Source of the DNA: Nitrosopumilales archaeon
Lineage (GTDB): Archaea; Thermoproteota; Nitrososphaeria; Nitrososphaerales; Nitrosopumilaceae
Assembly (NCBI GenBank): GCA_016176745.1
Contig: JACOWO010000139.1
Coordinates: 1 to 5,226 of the forward strand
Length of the DNA stretch: 5,226 nt
Reading direction: 5' to 3'
Under the pieces are notes generated by a model that worked only from the letters and a program-made list of their open reading frames with translations, searched no databases and was not told the DNA's origin. Below are positions 1 to 5,226 of the stretch, piece by piece. A program made the position numbers and the translations under genes. Each line of letters starts with the position of its first letter. Position 1 is the stretch's first letter.

Positions 1-29
1 TCGTACCTAACATGTTTTATTTTTAACAA

Positions 30-57
30 AAAAGATTCTTTTTAAATAGAATCTTTT
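30..57. terminator. Inverted repeat before the first gene, terminator-like
   Basis: A 10-bp perfect inverted repeat (30-39 with 48-57) encloses an 8-nt A/T loop, in T-rich surroundings (14-25 and 54-57). It lies just upstream of the first gene and could end transcription of a gene left of the window. Position 1 to 83 otherwise holds no coding sequence that I can support. The stem is almost entirely A/T, so it would be weak, and part of it may simply be promoter sequence. Confidence 0.3.
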
Positions 58-61
58 ATTA
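54..61 (+). promoter_or_regulatory. Possible TATA-like box of the first gene
   Basis: TTTTATTA lies 23-30 nt upstream of the GTG start at 84. This is the spacing expected of an archaeal TATA box for a leaderless transcript, and no Shine-Dalgarno sequence precedes the start. A second A/T box (TTTTTAAATA, 39-48) is an alternative that would leave a leader of roughly 14 nt. In DNA this AT-rich either match could be chance. Confidence 0.3.
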
Positions 62-83
62 GATCAGTTAGAAGCTAATCTCA

Positions 84-1565
84 GTGTCAATTGCTCAAAG
101 CTTTAAAAAATTCTTCAAGGATTCCTTAGGGCACGTTACATCAATTACAGAATTTGCTGGTGAAGCAGGTGCATATCATTTTGCAGATTTAGGAATTGGT
201 TTTGGACTGGGCTTGCTAGGGTCATGGCTATATCAAAAAGACAGAGAGTCCAAGGTAGTTCGTACCATTGCGCAAATTCTTGGCGTAAATGTAGAAGAAA
301 TGGATGTAGATTATGTTTTAGAGAAGATAAACAATGATCCCAATTATTACAAAACCATTGGAGAAAAAATCAGAAGTGTTTGTTATAGTGGCAAAATAGA
401 TGAATTTGCCAAGGAATTCAAAATAGAAAAAAATGAAGCGTGTCAGGTCTACCTTAAGATAAAAGATCTTGTCTTAGACCATGATCAGATGAAAATGCTT
501 GCTGAAATCACAAACTCTGTTAAACAATTTGATGGTGCTGCATCGAAACTTGATGACATTAAAAATCGAATGGAAATGCTTGGGCAAATTAAAACCGATC
601 TTGATAATGGCTTTAAGACTACAAATCAAAAAATAGATTATTTGAGAGAAGTCATTGAGCGTAATTTAGCTCAAAAGGATTATCACCAATGGTCCTCAAC
701 GAATGTTAACAAGTACGGAAATTCACAAGTTCAATTGCAGATAAGCCGTGCCTTCAATGCCAAATCTTCAACAGTACCTATAACATGCTTTTCTAAAATT
801 ACGGAGTTTTGGAAACAGTGGAGAGAAGGGTATCTTAAAGAAAATCAGTATGTAACATTCGAAGGAACTCTTTCTAAGTACATTCCAATGTTAATAGGAG
901 ATCCACGTGAAAAAATAGAATTACACCGGCGTCTTAGGAGAGAAAATCTAGAAAGAAGGCAATCAGAAAAAAATCACCTCTCAGCTGACACAATTCTTGC
1001 ATTTACAGCTGGTCAAATGGTTTGGCGACCAAAATTAAGCAGGGAATATGTTATCTTAGGTCTCTATCATTCGATAGTTAGGAATTCTATTCCTATTTTC
1101 GTTTCTAAAAACTATTTTGAAAAAATACAAAATCAGATTTTTGACATAAACCGTTACGTAGTAGACATAAAACTTCAAGGAACCTTGGTTAAAATGGACG
1201 ATACATTTGAAAGTCAATTTACAGGACAAAAGGAGATTAGCCCAGAATTTCTTAAACTTGGGAAGTCAAAATCGTTATATGCAATAGTTGTTGGAGGTAA
1301 TGAAAATACATGGTTAAAAGATCCAACAGAAACCACGTATTTAGATGGAGATATTTGGGTAGCGTTGGAGACAGATAATTTTCACACAACCATTTCTAGA
1401 TTTTTGGATCTTTCTGACACTTCGTTCTTAATAGATGAAGCAAAAGCCCTAAGAAATGATTGGGAAACAAAATACCCACAGGCTAGATTAATTGGCCAAT
1501 TTGATGAAGTTGATAAATTGGTGCCAGAGTCAACAGAAGCTGAAAAAATGAAAGATGTTTTCTAA
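84..1565 (+). CDS. Hypothetical membrane-anchored coiled-coil protein
   Basis: I do not recognise this 493-residue protein. It begins with a basic amphipathic stretch (about residues 5-20). Next comes a glycine-rich hydrophobic segment (about 35-50), with glycines at 37, 39, 41, 43 and 46, ending in Trp-Leu-Tyr and a charged QKDRE. This is probably one membrane helix or a re-entrant/glycine-zipper segment. Residues 55-130 look helical, and 130-197 read as a charged coiled coil. Residues 215-480 form a mixed alpha/beta soluble domain in which a GTLxK motif occurs twice, at 261-265 and 366-370, each inside a beta-like stretch. A basic, arginine-rich helix lies at 275-298. No catalytic motif is evident. 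The start is GTG: an in-frame TAG at 69-71 allows nothing earlier, and the next Met (residue 73) would remove the membrane segment. The gene converges on the methyltransferase with a 58-bp gap. Coding status is well supported by length; function is unknown. Confidence 0.85.
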   Translation: MSIAQSFKKFFKDSLGHVTSITEFAGEAGAYHFADLGIGFGLGLLGSWLYQKDRESKVVRTIAQILGVNVEEMDVDYVLEKINNDPNYYKTIGEKIRSVCYSGKIDEFAKEFKIEKNEACQVYLKIKDLVLDHDQMKMLAEITNSVKQFDGAASKLDDIKNRMEMLGQIKTDLDNGFKTTNQKIDYLREVIERNLAQKDYHQWSSTNVNKYGNSQVQLQISRAFNAKSSTVPITCFSKITEFWKQWREGYLKENQYVTFEGTLSKYIPMLIGDPREKIELHRRLRRENLERRQSEKNHLSADTILAFTAGQMVWRPKLSREYVILGLYHSIVRNSIPIFVSKNYFEKIQNQIFDINRYVVDIKLQGTLVKMDDTFESQFTGQKEISPEFLKLGKSKSLYAIVVGGNENTWLKDPTETTYLDGDIWVALETDNFHTTISRFLDLSDTSFLIDEAKALRNDWETKYPQARLIGQFDEVDKLVPESTEAEKMKDVF

Positions 1566-1566
1566 G

Positions 1567-1590
1567 TTTTTCTAGTTTTCTTTGAAAAAG
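1567..1590. terminator. T-rich convergent terminator region
   Basis: Just after the stop of the plus-strand gene come three T runs (1567-1571, 1576-1579, 1581-1583), as in archaeal T-tract termination. Overlapping them, a short imperfect hairpin (around 1579-1592, GAA loop) is followed on the minus strand by a five-T run (1589-1585), which could serve the converging methyltransferase gene. The 58-bp gap holds no other feature I can support. Confidence 0.4.
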
Positions 1591-1623
1591 GATTACACAT
1601 ATGGTTATCTAGGTACTAGTTCT

Positions 1624-2439
1624 TCATGATTCTATAACTAAAAGCACGTTTTGATCCTTCCAAGTTACTTTGTTTACATCACCATAATTCTCCATTATGT
1701 TTTTCTTAAATACCTCAAGAGAACTGTCAAATTCTTTCTTCGAAAATAAACTAAATGTGGAATAGTGATGACCTCTTGCCTGTTTCTCCAATCTTGCTAG
1801 AGTTGAAATTCTTTCGTATTCAAAGAATCTTATTGATTTTAGACTCAGGTTTGGAGCATTTTCAATCATATGTTCTAACTCGTCTAATTCATAAAGCCTG
1901 GTTTCTTTTTTAGCAAAATTGGGAAAGTGTATTCCCCAAACATTTCTCTCATTCTGACTTTTTAGTCGAGTGTAAATGAATAATCTTGATTTGTTTTTCA
2001 GTATTCTCGAGGCTTCCTTTAGAAAGTTTGGCATATCGAAGTGATGTATCGCATTAAAGCTGACAACAAAATCTAGTGAATCAGTTTCAAGAGGGATTTT
2101 GTGAGCGTCACTATGAAGAATTTTGAAGTGATTTATGCCATGCTCTACAAATAAGTTTCTTAAGTGTGACAACATGCTTCCGCTTTTATCAACACAGTAG
2201 AGCAGGTGACATTTTTTTCCTAGATATTTTACTAGTCTTAAGGCATATCGTCCTGCACCACATCCAATATCTGCACCATGAATTCGATCAGCAGTACTTA
2301 ATTCCCTTTCAATAAACAAAATAGGCTCGATATCAGTAGTTCTGAGTTTTCTATATCTAGGCGCAATCTCTGTAAAATGATTTTCAATTTTACGTAAGAA
2401 ATTAGCAGATTTTGTAACGCATCTTTCTTTTTCCTTCAT
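1624..2439 (-). CDS. Class I SAM-dependent methyltransferase
   Basis: This 271-residue protein has the Methyltransf_11 / UbiE-like Rossmann layout. Motif I is GADIGCGAGRYAL (55-67), the SAM-binding glycine loop. An acidic residue ends strand 2 (CVDKSG, Asp84). Asp111-Ala112 follows strand 3. Motif IV/post-motif is LDFVVSFNAIHHF (122-134), and a conserved EASRILK helix (142-148) leads to the next strand. The N-terminal HFTEIAPRYRKLR (21-33) resembles the substrate-side helix of this family. The C-terminal 100 residues, where specificity would lie, match nothing I know, so the substrate (small molecule, lipid, protein or RNA) cannot be named. ATG at 2439 is the first possible start, because an in-frame TAA abuts it (2442-2440). 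No Shine-Dalgarno sequence is seen. It shares strand with lipA, 132 bp upstream, but the structured gap and a TATA-like box suggest a separate transcript. Confidence 0.88.
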   Translation of the reverse strand: MKEKERCVTKSANFLRKIENHFTEIAPRYRKLRTTDIEPILFIERELSTADRIHGADIGCGAGRYALRLVKYLGKKCHLLYCVDKSGSMLSHLRNLFVEHGINHFKILHSDAHKIPLETDSLDFVVSFNAIHHFDMPNFLKEASRILKNKSRLFIYTRLKSQNERNVWGIHFPNFAKKETRLYELDELEHMIENAPNLSLKSIRFFEYERISTLARLEKQARGHHYSTFSLFSKKEFDSSLEVFKKNIMENYGDVNKVTWKDQNVLLVIES

Positions 2440-2462
2440 TTAAAAATATAAGAATTCATTTC

Positions 2463-2470
2463 ATAAAAAA
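2463..2470 (-). promoter_or_regulatory. Possible TATA-like box of the methyltransferase gene
   Basis: On the minus strand TTTTTTAT (2470-2463) sits 24-31 nt before the ATG at 2439, the spacing of an archaeal leaderless promoter. The same T run could also act as a T-tract terminator for lipA or for an RNA read from the upstream GC-rich element. A second A/T box (TTATATTTT, 2450-2442) is too close to the start to serve a leaderless mRNA. Confidence 0.3.
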
Positions 2471-2504
2471 GTAGCTATTTTGAAGAAAGTGATTGTTCGA
2501 AAGT

Positions 2505-2571
2505 GAGCCCGTCGACAAATATTAGCGGATCCGGGGGATTCGACCCCACGATAGTTGGGTCTAAGGCGGGT
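2505..2571. other. GC-rich, inverted-repeat-dense intergenic element; possible tRNA remnant or small structured RNA
   Basis: GC is 40 of 69 bases over 2505-2573, against 13 of 60 in the adjacent 2441-2500. Repeats seen: the palindromes GTCGAC (2511-2516) and CGGATCCG (2526-2533); a hairpin of GGGG (2534-2537) with CCCC (2544-2547); GACCC (2542-2546) with GGGTC (2557-2561); and outer AGCCCG (2506-2511) with CGGGTCT (2567-2573, one bulge). On the minus strand, 2549-2533 reads GTGGG-GTCGAAT-CCCCC, a T-arm with one stem mismatch and G instead of T at position 54. It is followed by GGATCCG (2532-2526), which could be a 3' acceptor strand. No partner acceptor strand, D-arm or anticodon arm is found within reach. 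It abuts the lipA stop codon. A remnant tRNA, a split-tRNA half or a lipA 3'-end RNA structure are all possible; none is shown. Confidence 0.35.
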
Positions 2572-3444
2572 CTAGTGGGATTTTATTTTTTGAAGCGTAT
2601 TGACAAAATCAAGTGCCTTGTAGGAGCTTCTGACCAAGGGTCCTGCCACCACATAAAGAAATCCCATCTTTTGAAACATCTTTTTGTAAAATTCAAATTT
2701 TTCAGGAGATATGAACTCCTTCACAGGCAAGTGTCTTCTTGATGGTTGGAGATACTGGCCTAATGTAATAATGTCGACGTTGTTTTTTATTAGGTCTTTT
2801 GCGGTTTCTATAACCTCATCTTCAGTTTCTCCAAGGCCAAGCATCAGAGATGATTTTGTAAAAATACAAGGATTTTGTTCTTTGATTGTCTTTAAAACAG
2901 AAAGTGATTTGTGGTAATTTGCACGAAAGTCTCTTACTTCAGATGTAAGTCTTTTTACTGTTTCAATATTATGACTAATTACGAGCGGTTTTTCTTTTAC
3001 AATTTTATCTATGGATTCTTTGTTTCCGTCAAAATCTGGAATTAGTGTTTCGACCATGGTTTTTGGGCAATAAAGTTTCACCAGTCTAATGGTTTCTGCA
3101 AAATGTTGTGCGCCACCATCGTCTAAATCATCACGACAGACAGAAGTTATCACTACATATTTCAGGTTCCATTTTTTGAGGGTTTGTGCAACTCTTAATG
3201 GCTCAAAATGATCAAGCGTTGAAGGTCTTCCTGTCGTAACATCACAGAATTTGCAGCCTCTAGTACAGATTTCACCCATTAGCATTATTGTTGCATTTCC
3301 AGAAGACCAGCATTCAGCTTTGTTTGGACATGAGGCCTCTTCGCAAACGGTTTTTAGGTTTTGATCCCTCAAAGTATTTCTAAGATTTACAAAATTTTCA
3401 CCCGAAAGAATTTTGACTCTTAGCCACTCTGGTCTTGCAAGCAT
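2572..3444 (-). CDS. lipA: Lipoyl synthase (radical SAM)
   Basis: LipA inserts two sulfur atoms at C6 and C8 of an octanoyl group carried on a lipoyl-domain lysine, here presumably Lys60 of the neighbouring GcvH. All signature parts are present in 290 residues. The N-terminal ARPEWLRVK is at 3-11. The auxiliary, sulfur-donating 4Fe-4S cluster has its CX4CX5C ligands at Cys34, Cys39 and Cys45. The radical-SAM CX3CX2C is at Cys60, Cys64 and Cys67 (EICTRGCKFC). The C-terminal VRSSYKA (271-277) contains the serine that ligates the auxiliary cluster in this family. RDDLDDGGAQHF (104-115) and MLGLGETEDEV (201-211) are also typical. In-frame TAA (3450-3448) two codons upstream makes ATG 3444 the only reasonable start. 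It is divergent from gcvT by 39 bp, fitting joint supply of the glycine cleavage system. The octanoyl donor enzyme (LipB, LplA or LipM type) is not in this window. Confidence 0.97.
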   Translation of the reverse strand: MLARPEWLRVKILSGENFVNLRNTLRDQNLKTVCEEASCPNKAECWSSGNATIMLMGEICTRGCKFCDVTTGRPSTLDHFEPLRVAQTLKKWNLKYVVITSVCRDDLDDGGAQHFAETIRLVKLYCPKTMVETLIPDFDGNKESIDKIVKEKPLVISHNIETVKRLTSEVRDFRANYHKSLSVLKTIKEQNPCIFTKSSLMLGLGETEDEVIETAKDLIKNNVDIITLGQYLQPSRRHLPVKEFISPEKFEFYKKMFQKMGFLYVVAGPLVRSSYKALDFVNTLQKIKSH

Positions 3445-3454
3445 ATGTTAAATG

Positions 3455-3461
3455 AAATATA
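3455..3461 (+). promoter_or_regulatory. Possible TATA box of gcvT
   Basis: AAATATA lies 23-29 nt before the gcvT ATG, with no Shine-Dalgarno sequence in between. This is the geometry of an archaeal TATA box driving a leaderless mRNA. It sits inside the 39-bp gap shared with divergent lipA, so the two promoters must overlap. Confidence 0.4.
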
Positions 3462-3465
3462 GTTC

Positions 3466-3472
3466 AAATTAA
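3466..3472 (-). promoter_or_regulatory. Possible TATA-like box of lipA
   Basis: On the minus strand TTAATTT (3472-3466) is 22-28 nt before the lipA ATG, matching leaderless archaeal spacing. It lies next to the gcvT box. A regulator bound anywhere in this 39-bp gap would be placed to affect both genes. Confidence 0.33.
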
Positions 3473-3483
3473 CATTTTACAAT

Positions 3484-4539
3484 ATGAGAACTCCATTTTT
3501 TGAAAACCATGTAAAATTGGGTGCAAAGATTGTTGATTTTCATGGATGGAACATGCCACTTCAATATTCTGGAATTTTAGATGAGCAAAAGGCAGTTAGA
3601 AGCAATGTTGGACTGTTTGATATTTCGCACATGGGAAGGTTTAGGATAACAGGAGAAACCTCAGAAGATTGTATTCAAAATCTGATAACAAATGATATTT
3701 CAGAGATTACAGAAAATCAGGCAATCTATTCTCCAATGTGCAATGAAAAAGGTGGAATCATAGACGATGTGATTGTTTCTAAAATCTCACAAGACGAGTT
3801 TCTAATTGTTGTAAATTCCTCAAATATCAAAAAAGACTTTGAATGGATACAAAGGCATCTTGATGGAAATAAACTCAAAGATGAAACACAAAAGGTTGCG
3901 TTACTTGCACTACAAGGACCAAAGGCTCAAGCAATCATTGAAAAACAAACAAGCGAGATAACCAAGCTAAAACCGTTTCATTTTATGAAGGCAAAACTGT
4001 ACGGTCAAGATTGTGTGATTTCTAGAACAGGCTATACAGGTGAAGACGGGTTTGAGATTTTTTTTGATTCCTCAAACAGTATTTTGTGGGAAAAGCTGCT
4101 GTCTGACGGCCAGATATTTGGTATAAAGCCGGCAGGACTTGGGGCAAGAGACGTTCTAAGACTGGAGGCTGGAATGATGCTTTATGGAAACGACATTGAT
4201 GAGGGCGTAACTCCGCTTGAGGCTCCCCTAAAGTGGACTGTAAAATTTGAAAAAAATTTCATTGGGAAAAACGCCTTGGAAAAAAATAATCCACAAAAAA
4301 GGCTAGTTGGTTTTGAAATTGTTGGCTCTAAAAGAGTTGCAAGGCTAAACGATCAGATAATTTATGAAGGAAAAAATGTCGGAAGAGTAACAAGTGGAAC
4401 ATTTTCACCAACTCTTGCAAAGTCGATCGGTTTTTGTTATGTTCCACCATACATGCAATTTGGACAAGACATTCAAATTTTAATTGGTGGAAAAAATTAT
4501 GATGCAAAACTAAGATCTACAAGATTCTACAAAAAATAA
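3484..4539 (+). CDS. gcvT: Aminomethyltransferase, T protein of glycine cleavage system
   Basis: GcvT releases ammonia from the aminomethyl-lipoyl arm of GcvH and moves the methylene carbon to tetrahydrofolate, or to a related pterin if the host uses one. At 351 residues it is near the family norm of about 360. Recognisable family segments are: TPFFENHVKLGAKIVDFHGW (3-22); LFDISHMGRFRI (44-55); GGIIDDVIV (90-98), containing the acidic pair Asp94-Asp95 that corresponds to the catalytic folate-site aspartate; LQGPKA (143-148); RTGYTGEDGFEI (181-192); GLGARDVLRLEAGM (218-231); and the C-terminal SGTFSPTL (304-311) of the barrel domain. ATG 3484 is fixed by an in-frame TAG at 3460-3462 with no other start between. 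There is no Shine-Dalgarno sequence. It heads gcvT-gcvH-gcvPA, 36 bp before gcvH, and is divergent from lipA. A standalone folate-binding paralogue is unlikely given the gcv context. Confidence 0.96.
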   Translation: MRTPFFENHVKLGAKIVDFHGWNMPLQYSGILDEQKAVRSNVGLFDISHMGRFRITGETSEDCIQNLITNDISEITENQAIYSPMCNEKGGIIDDVIVSKISQDEFLIVVNSSNIKKDFEWIQRHLDGNKLKDETQKVALLALQGPKAQAIIEKQTSEITKLKPFHFMKAKLYGQDCVISRTGYTGEDGFEIFFDSSNSILWEKLLSDGQIFGIKPAGLGARDVLRLEAGMMLYGNDIDEGVTPLEAPLKWTVKFEKNFIGKNALEKNNPQKRLVGFEIVGSKRVARLNDQIIYEGKNVGRVTSGTFSPTLAKSIGFCYVPPYMQFGQDIQILIGGKNYDAKLRSTRFYKK

Positions 4540-4544
4540 TAGCG

Positions 4545-4553
4545 TTTTTTTAT
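4545..4553 (+). promoter_or_regulatory. T run between gcvT and gcvH: possible TATA-like box or T-tract terminator
   Basis: TTTTTTTAT begins 6 nt after the gcvT stop and lies 23-31 nt before the gcvH ATG. It could act as a T-tract terminator trimming the gcvT transcript, as a TATA-like element for an internal gcvH promoter, or both. The spacing matches the boxes before the other transcription-unit starts. Sequence alone does not separate these roles. Confidence 0.33.
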
Positions 4554-4564
4554 GGCATACTAAT

Positions 4565-4568
4565 GAGG
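4565..4568 (+). promoter_or_regulatory. Shine-Dalgarno-like GAGG before gcvH
   Basis: GAGG ends 7 nt before the gcvH ATG and matches the core anti-Shine-Dalgarno partner. It is the only convincing Shine-Dalgarno-like site in the window, and it precedes an internal operon gene. This fits the archaeal pattern of leaderless first genes and leadered internal genes. Confidence 0.4.
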
Positions 4569-4575
4569 CTTAGAC

Positions 4576-4956
4576 ATGACTGAGAAACGTTTTACGCAGG
4601 ACCATGAATGGGTAGAACTGTCTGGCGACATTGCAACAATCGGCATTTCAAATTTTGCTCAGGATCAGCTTGGAGATATTGTTTCGATTGAATTTCCTGA
4701 GATCAATAGTAAATTCAAGCAAAAGGACGCAATGGCAATAGTTGACTCTGTCAAGGCATCTTCTGATATTTACTGCCCTATGGATGGAACTATCATTGAG
4801 GTCAATGAGAATCTCGAAGAACATCCTGAGCTCATAAACAAGTCACCATATGATCAAGGTTGGATGCTAAAGCTCAAAGTTTCAAATATTTCTCAGTTTG
4901 AAAATTTAATGACGCAGCAGCGGTATGAAAAATTTGTTGGAGAAGCAAAAGGTTAG
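4576..4956 (+). CDS. gcvH: Lipoyl carrier protein, H protein of glycine cleavage system
   Basis: GcvH is the mobile lipoyl-bearing shuttle linking the P, T and L proteins of glycine cleavage. The 126-residue length is standard. RFTQDHEWVEL (5-15) is the typical N-terminus. IGISNFAQDQLGDIVSIEFPE (22-42) is the hammerhead core. VDSVKASSDIYCP (56-68) contains the lipoylated lysine, Lys60, in the expected beta turn. The tail NKSPYDQGWMLKLK (88-101) is also characteristic. The common Glu before Ser-Val-Lys is Asp57 here, a conservative change. The start is ATG 4576, preceded by GAGG. It lies 36 bp after gcvT and 6 bp before gcvPA, so co-translation with the latter is likely. Its modification would depend on the nearby LipA. 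The biotinyl/lipoyl attachment fold is shared with other carriers, but the HEW and GWMLK signatures make GcvH clear. Confidence 0.97.
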   Translation: MTEKRFTQDHEWVELSGDIATIGISNFAQDQLGDIVSIEFPEINSKFKQKDAMAIVDSVKASSDIYCPMDGTIIEVNENLEEHPELINKSPYDQGWMLKLKVSNISQFENLMTQQRYEKFVGEAKG

Positions 4957-4962
4957 AACCTA

Positions 4963-5226
4963 ATGAACTACATTCCACATACAAAAGAAGACGTCACTCA
5001 AATGTTAAAGGAAATTGGCGCATCATCAATTGATGAATTAATTGGTGATTTCAAACCTCGTATCACTACTCCCTTAAAACTGCCGGAACCTATGAATGAG
5101 ATGCAGCTTGTTTCTTATTTTTCTGAATTAGCTGAGAAAAACAAGATTTTCAAATACTTTGTTGGTGCTGGAGCCTACGATCATTATTCTCCTGCGGTTG
5201 TAGACCATTTGATAAAAAGAGGCGAG
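4963..5226 (+). CDS. gcvPA: Glycine dehydrogenase (decarboxylating) subunit 1, P protein, 3' end missing
   Basis: Only the first 88 residues are in the window; the frame is open to its edge. They begin MNYIPHT, and the family segments EIGASSIDEL (17-26), the LPEPMNE linker (40-46), LAEKN (56-60) and FVGAGAYDHYSPAVVDHLI (66-84) are characteristic of the N-terminal half-protein of the split, two-subunit P protein. The single-chain bacterial and mitochondrial GcvP starts differently. Complete subunits run to about 450 residues. With subunit 2, which carries the PLP lysine and probably lies just downstream, it decarboxylates glycine and loads the aminomethyl group on the GcvH lipoyl arm. It starts 6 bp after the gcvH stop with only a weak AAGG upstream, so expression is probably coupled to gcvH. 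Confidence 0.95.
   Translation, partial: MNYIPHTKEDVTQMLKEIGASSIDELIGDFKPRITTPLKLPEPMNEMQLVSYFSELAEKNKIFKYFVGAGAYDHYSPAVVDHLIKRGE

Noticed and set aside
65..80. Small inverted repeat TTAG/CTAA just before the GTG start of the first gene
   Set aside because: Four base pairs with a three-base loop is expected by chance in this composition.
2451..2532. EcoRI, SalI and BamHI recognition sequences close together (2452-2457, 2511-2516, 2527-2532), suggesting a cloning vector junction
   Set aside because: The sequence between and around the sites is not a polylinker I recognise, and the gene on each side reads intact. Short palindromes in a structured element are enough to explain them.
2536..2544. 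GGATTCGAC on the plus strand, resembling the conserved 5' region of bacterial tmRNA
   Set aside because: No tmRNA acceptor pairing, tag reading frame or 3' T-arm is found at the right distance, and the host looks archaeal. The match is short and explained by the T-arm-like palindrome.
2505..2590. Complete tRNA gene on either strand
   Set aside because: I tried normal, intron-containing and permuted arrangements. The minus strand offers only a T-arm and a 3' acceptor strand. The plus strand has a D-arm-like GGTCTAAGGCG (2558-2568) but no anticodon arm or acceptor pairing. No consistent cloverleaf results.
2567..2590. Rho-independent-type terminator on the plus strand (GC-rich sequence followed by a T-rich run)
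   Set aside because: The T-rich run (2581-2590) is the antisense of Lys/Ile codons at the end of lipA, and no plus-strand gene ends there. It would matter only if the island is shown to be a plus-strand RNA.
2503..2742. Plus-strand 79-codon open frame overlapping the 3' end of lipA
   Set aside because: Most of it is antisense to the conserved C-terminus of LipA, and the rest runs through the GC-rich palindromic island. Its product shows no family features.
2711..2917. Plus-strand 68-codon open frame inside lipA
   Set aside because: It lies wholly antisense to well-conserved LipA coding sequence and has no recognisable product.

Overview
The window looks like chromosomal DNA from an AT-rich archaeon, most likely an ammonia-oxidising-type Nitrososphaeria (Thaumarchaeota) relative. 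This rests on low GC, very short intergenic gaps, near-absence of Shine-Dalgarno sequences, A/T-rich TATA-like boxes about 23-31 nt before most start codons (as in leaderless archaeal transcripts), and a split-type glycine dehydrogenase. The lineage is inferred; no marker gene fixes it, and an AT-rich bacterium is not fully excluded.

Right half (2572-5226): a glycine cleavage / lipoate module. lipA (lipoyl synthase, minus strand) is divergent from gcvT (aminomethyltransferase), with only 39 bp between them. gcvT is followed by gcvH (lipoyl carrier protein) and by the start of gcvPA (subunit 1 of glycine dehydrogenase), which runs off the window. LipA inserts the sulfurs that make the lipoyl group on Lys60 of GcvH. 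GcvP decarboxylates glycine onto that arm, and GcvT passes the one-carbon unit to a folate/pterin carrier. The second P subunit, the L protein and an octanoyl/lipoyl ligase are not in view.

Left half (1-2571): an unrecognised 493-residue protein (plus strand) with a glycine-rich N-terminal membrane segment and a central coiled coil. It converges on a class I SAM-dependent methyltransferase gene (minus strand). These two have no evident link to glycine cleavage.

Between the methyltransferase and lipA lies a 132-bp gap. Its lipA-proximal part (about 2505-2571) is strikingly GC-rich (58% by hand count over 2505-2573, against 22% in the adjacent 2441-2500) and full of inverted repeats. It includes a segment resembling a tRNA T-arm plus 3' acceptor on the minus strand. 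No complete tRNA can be folded. It is the least explained part of the window: perhaps a tRNA remnant, a split-tRNA half or a small structured RNA.
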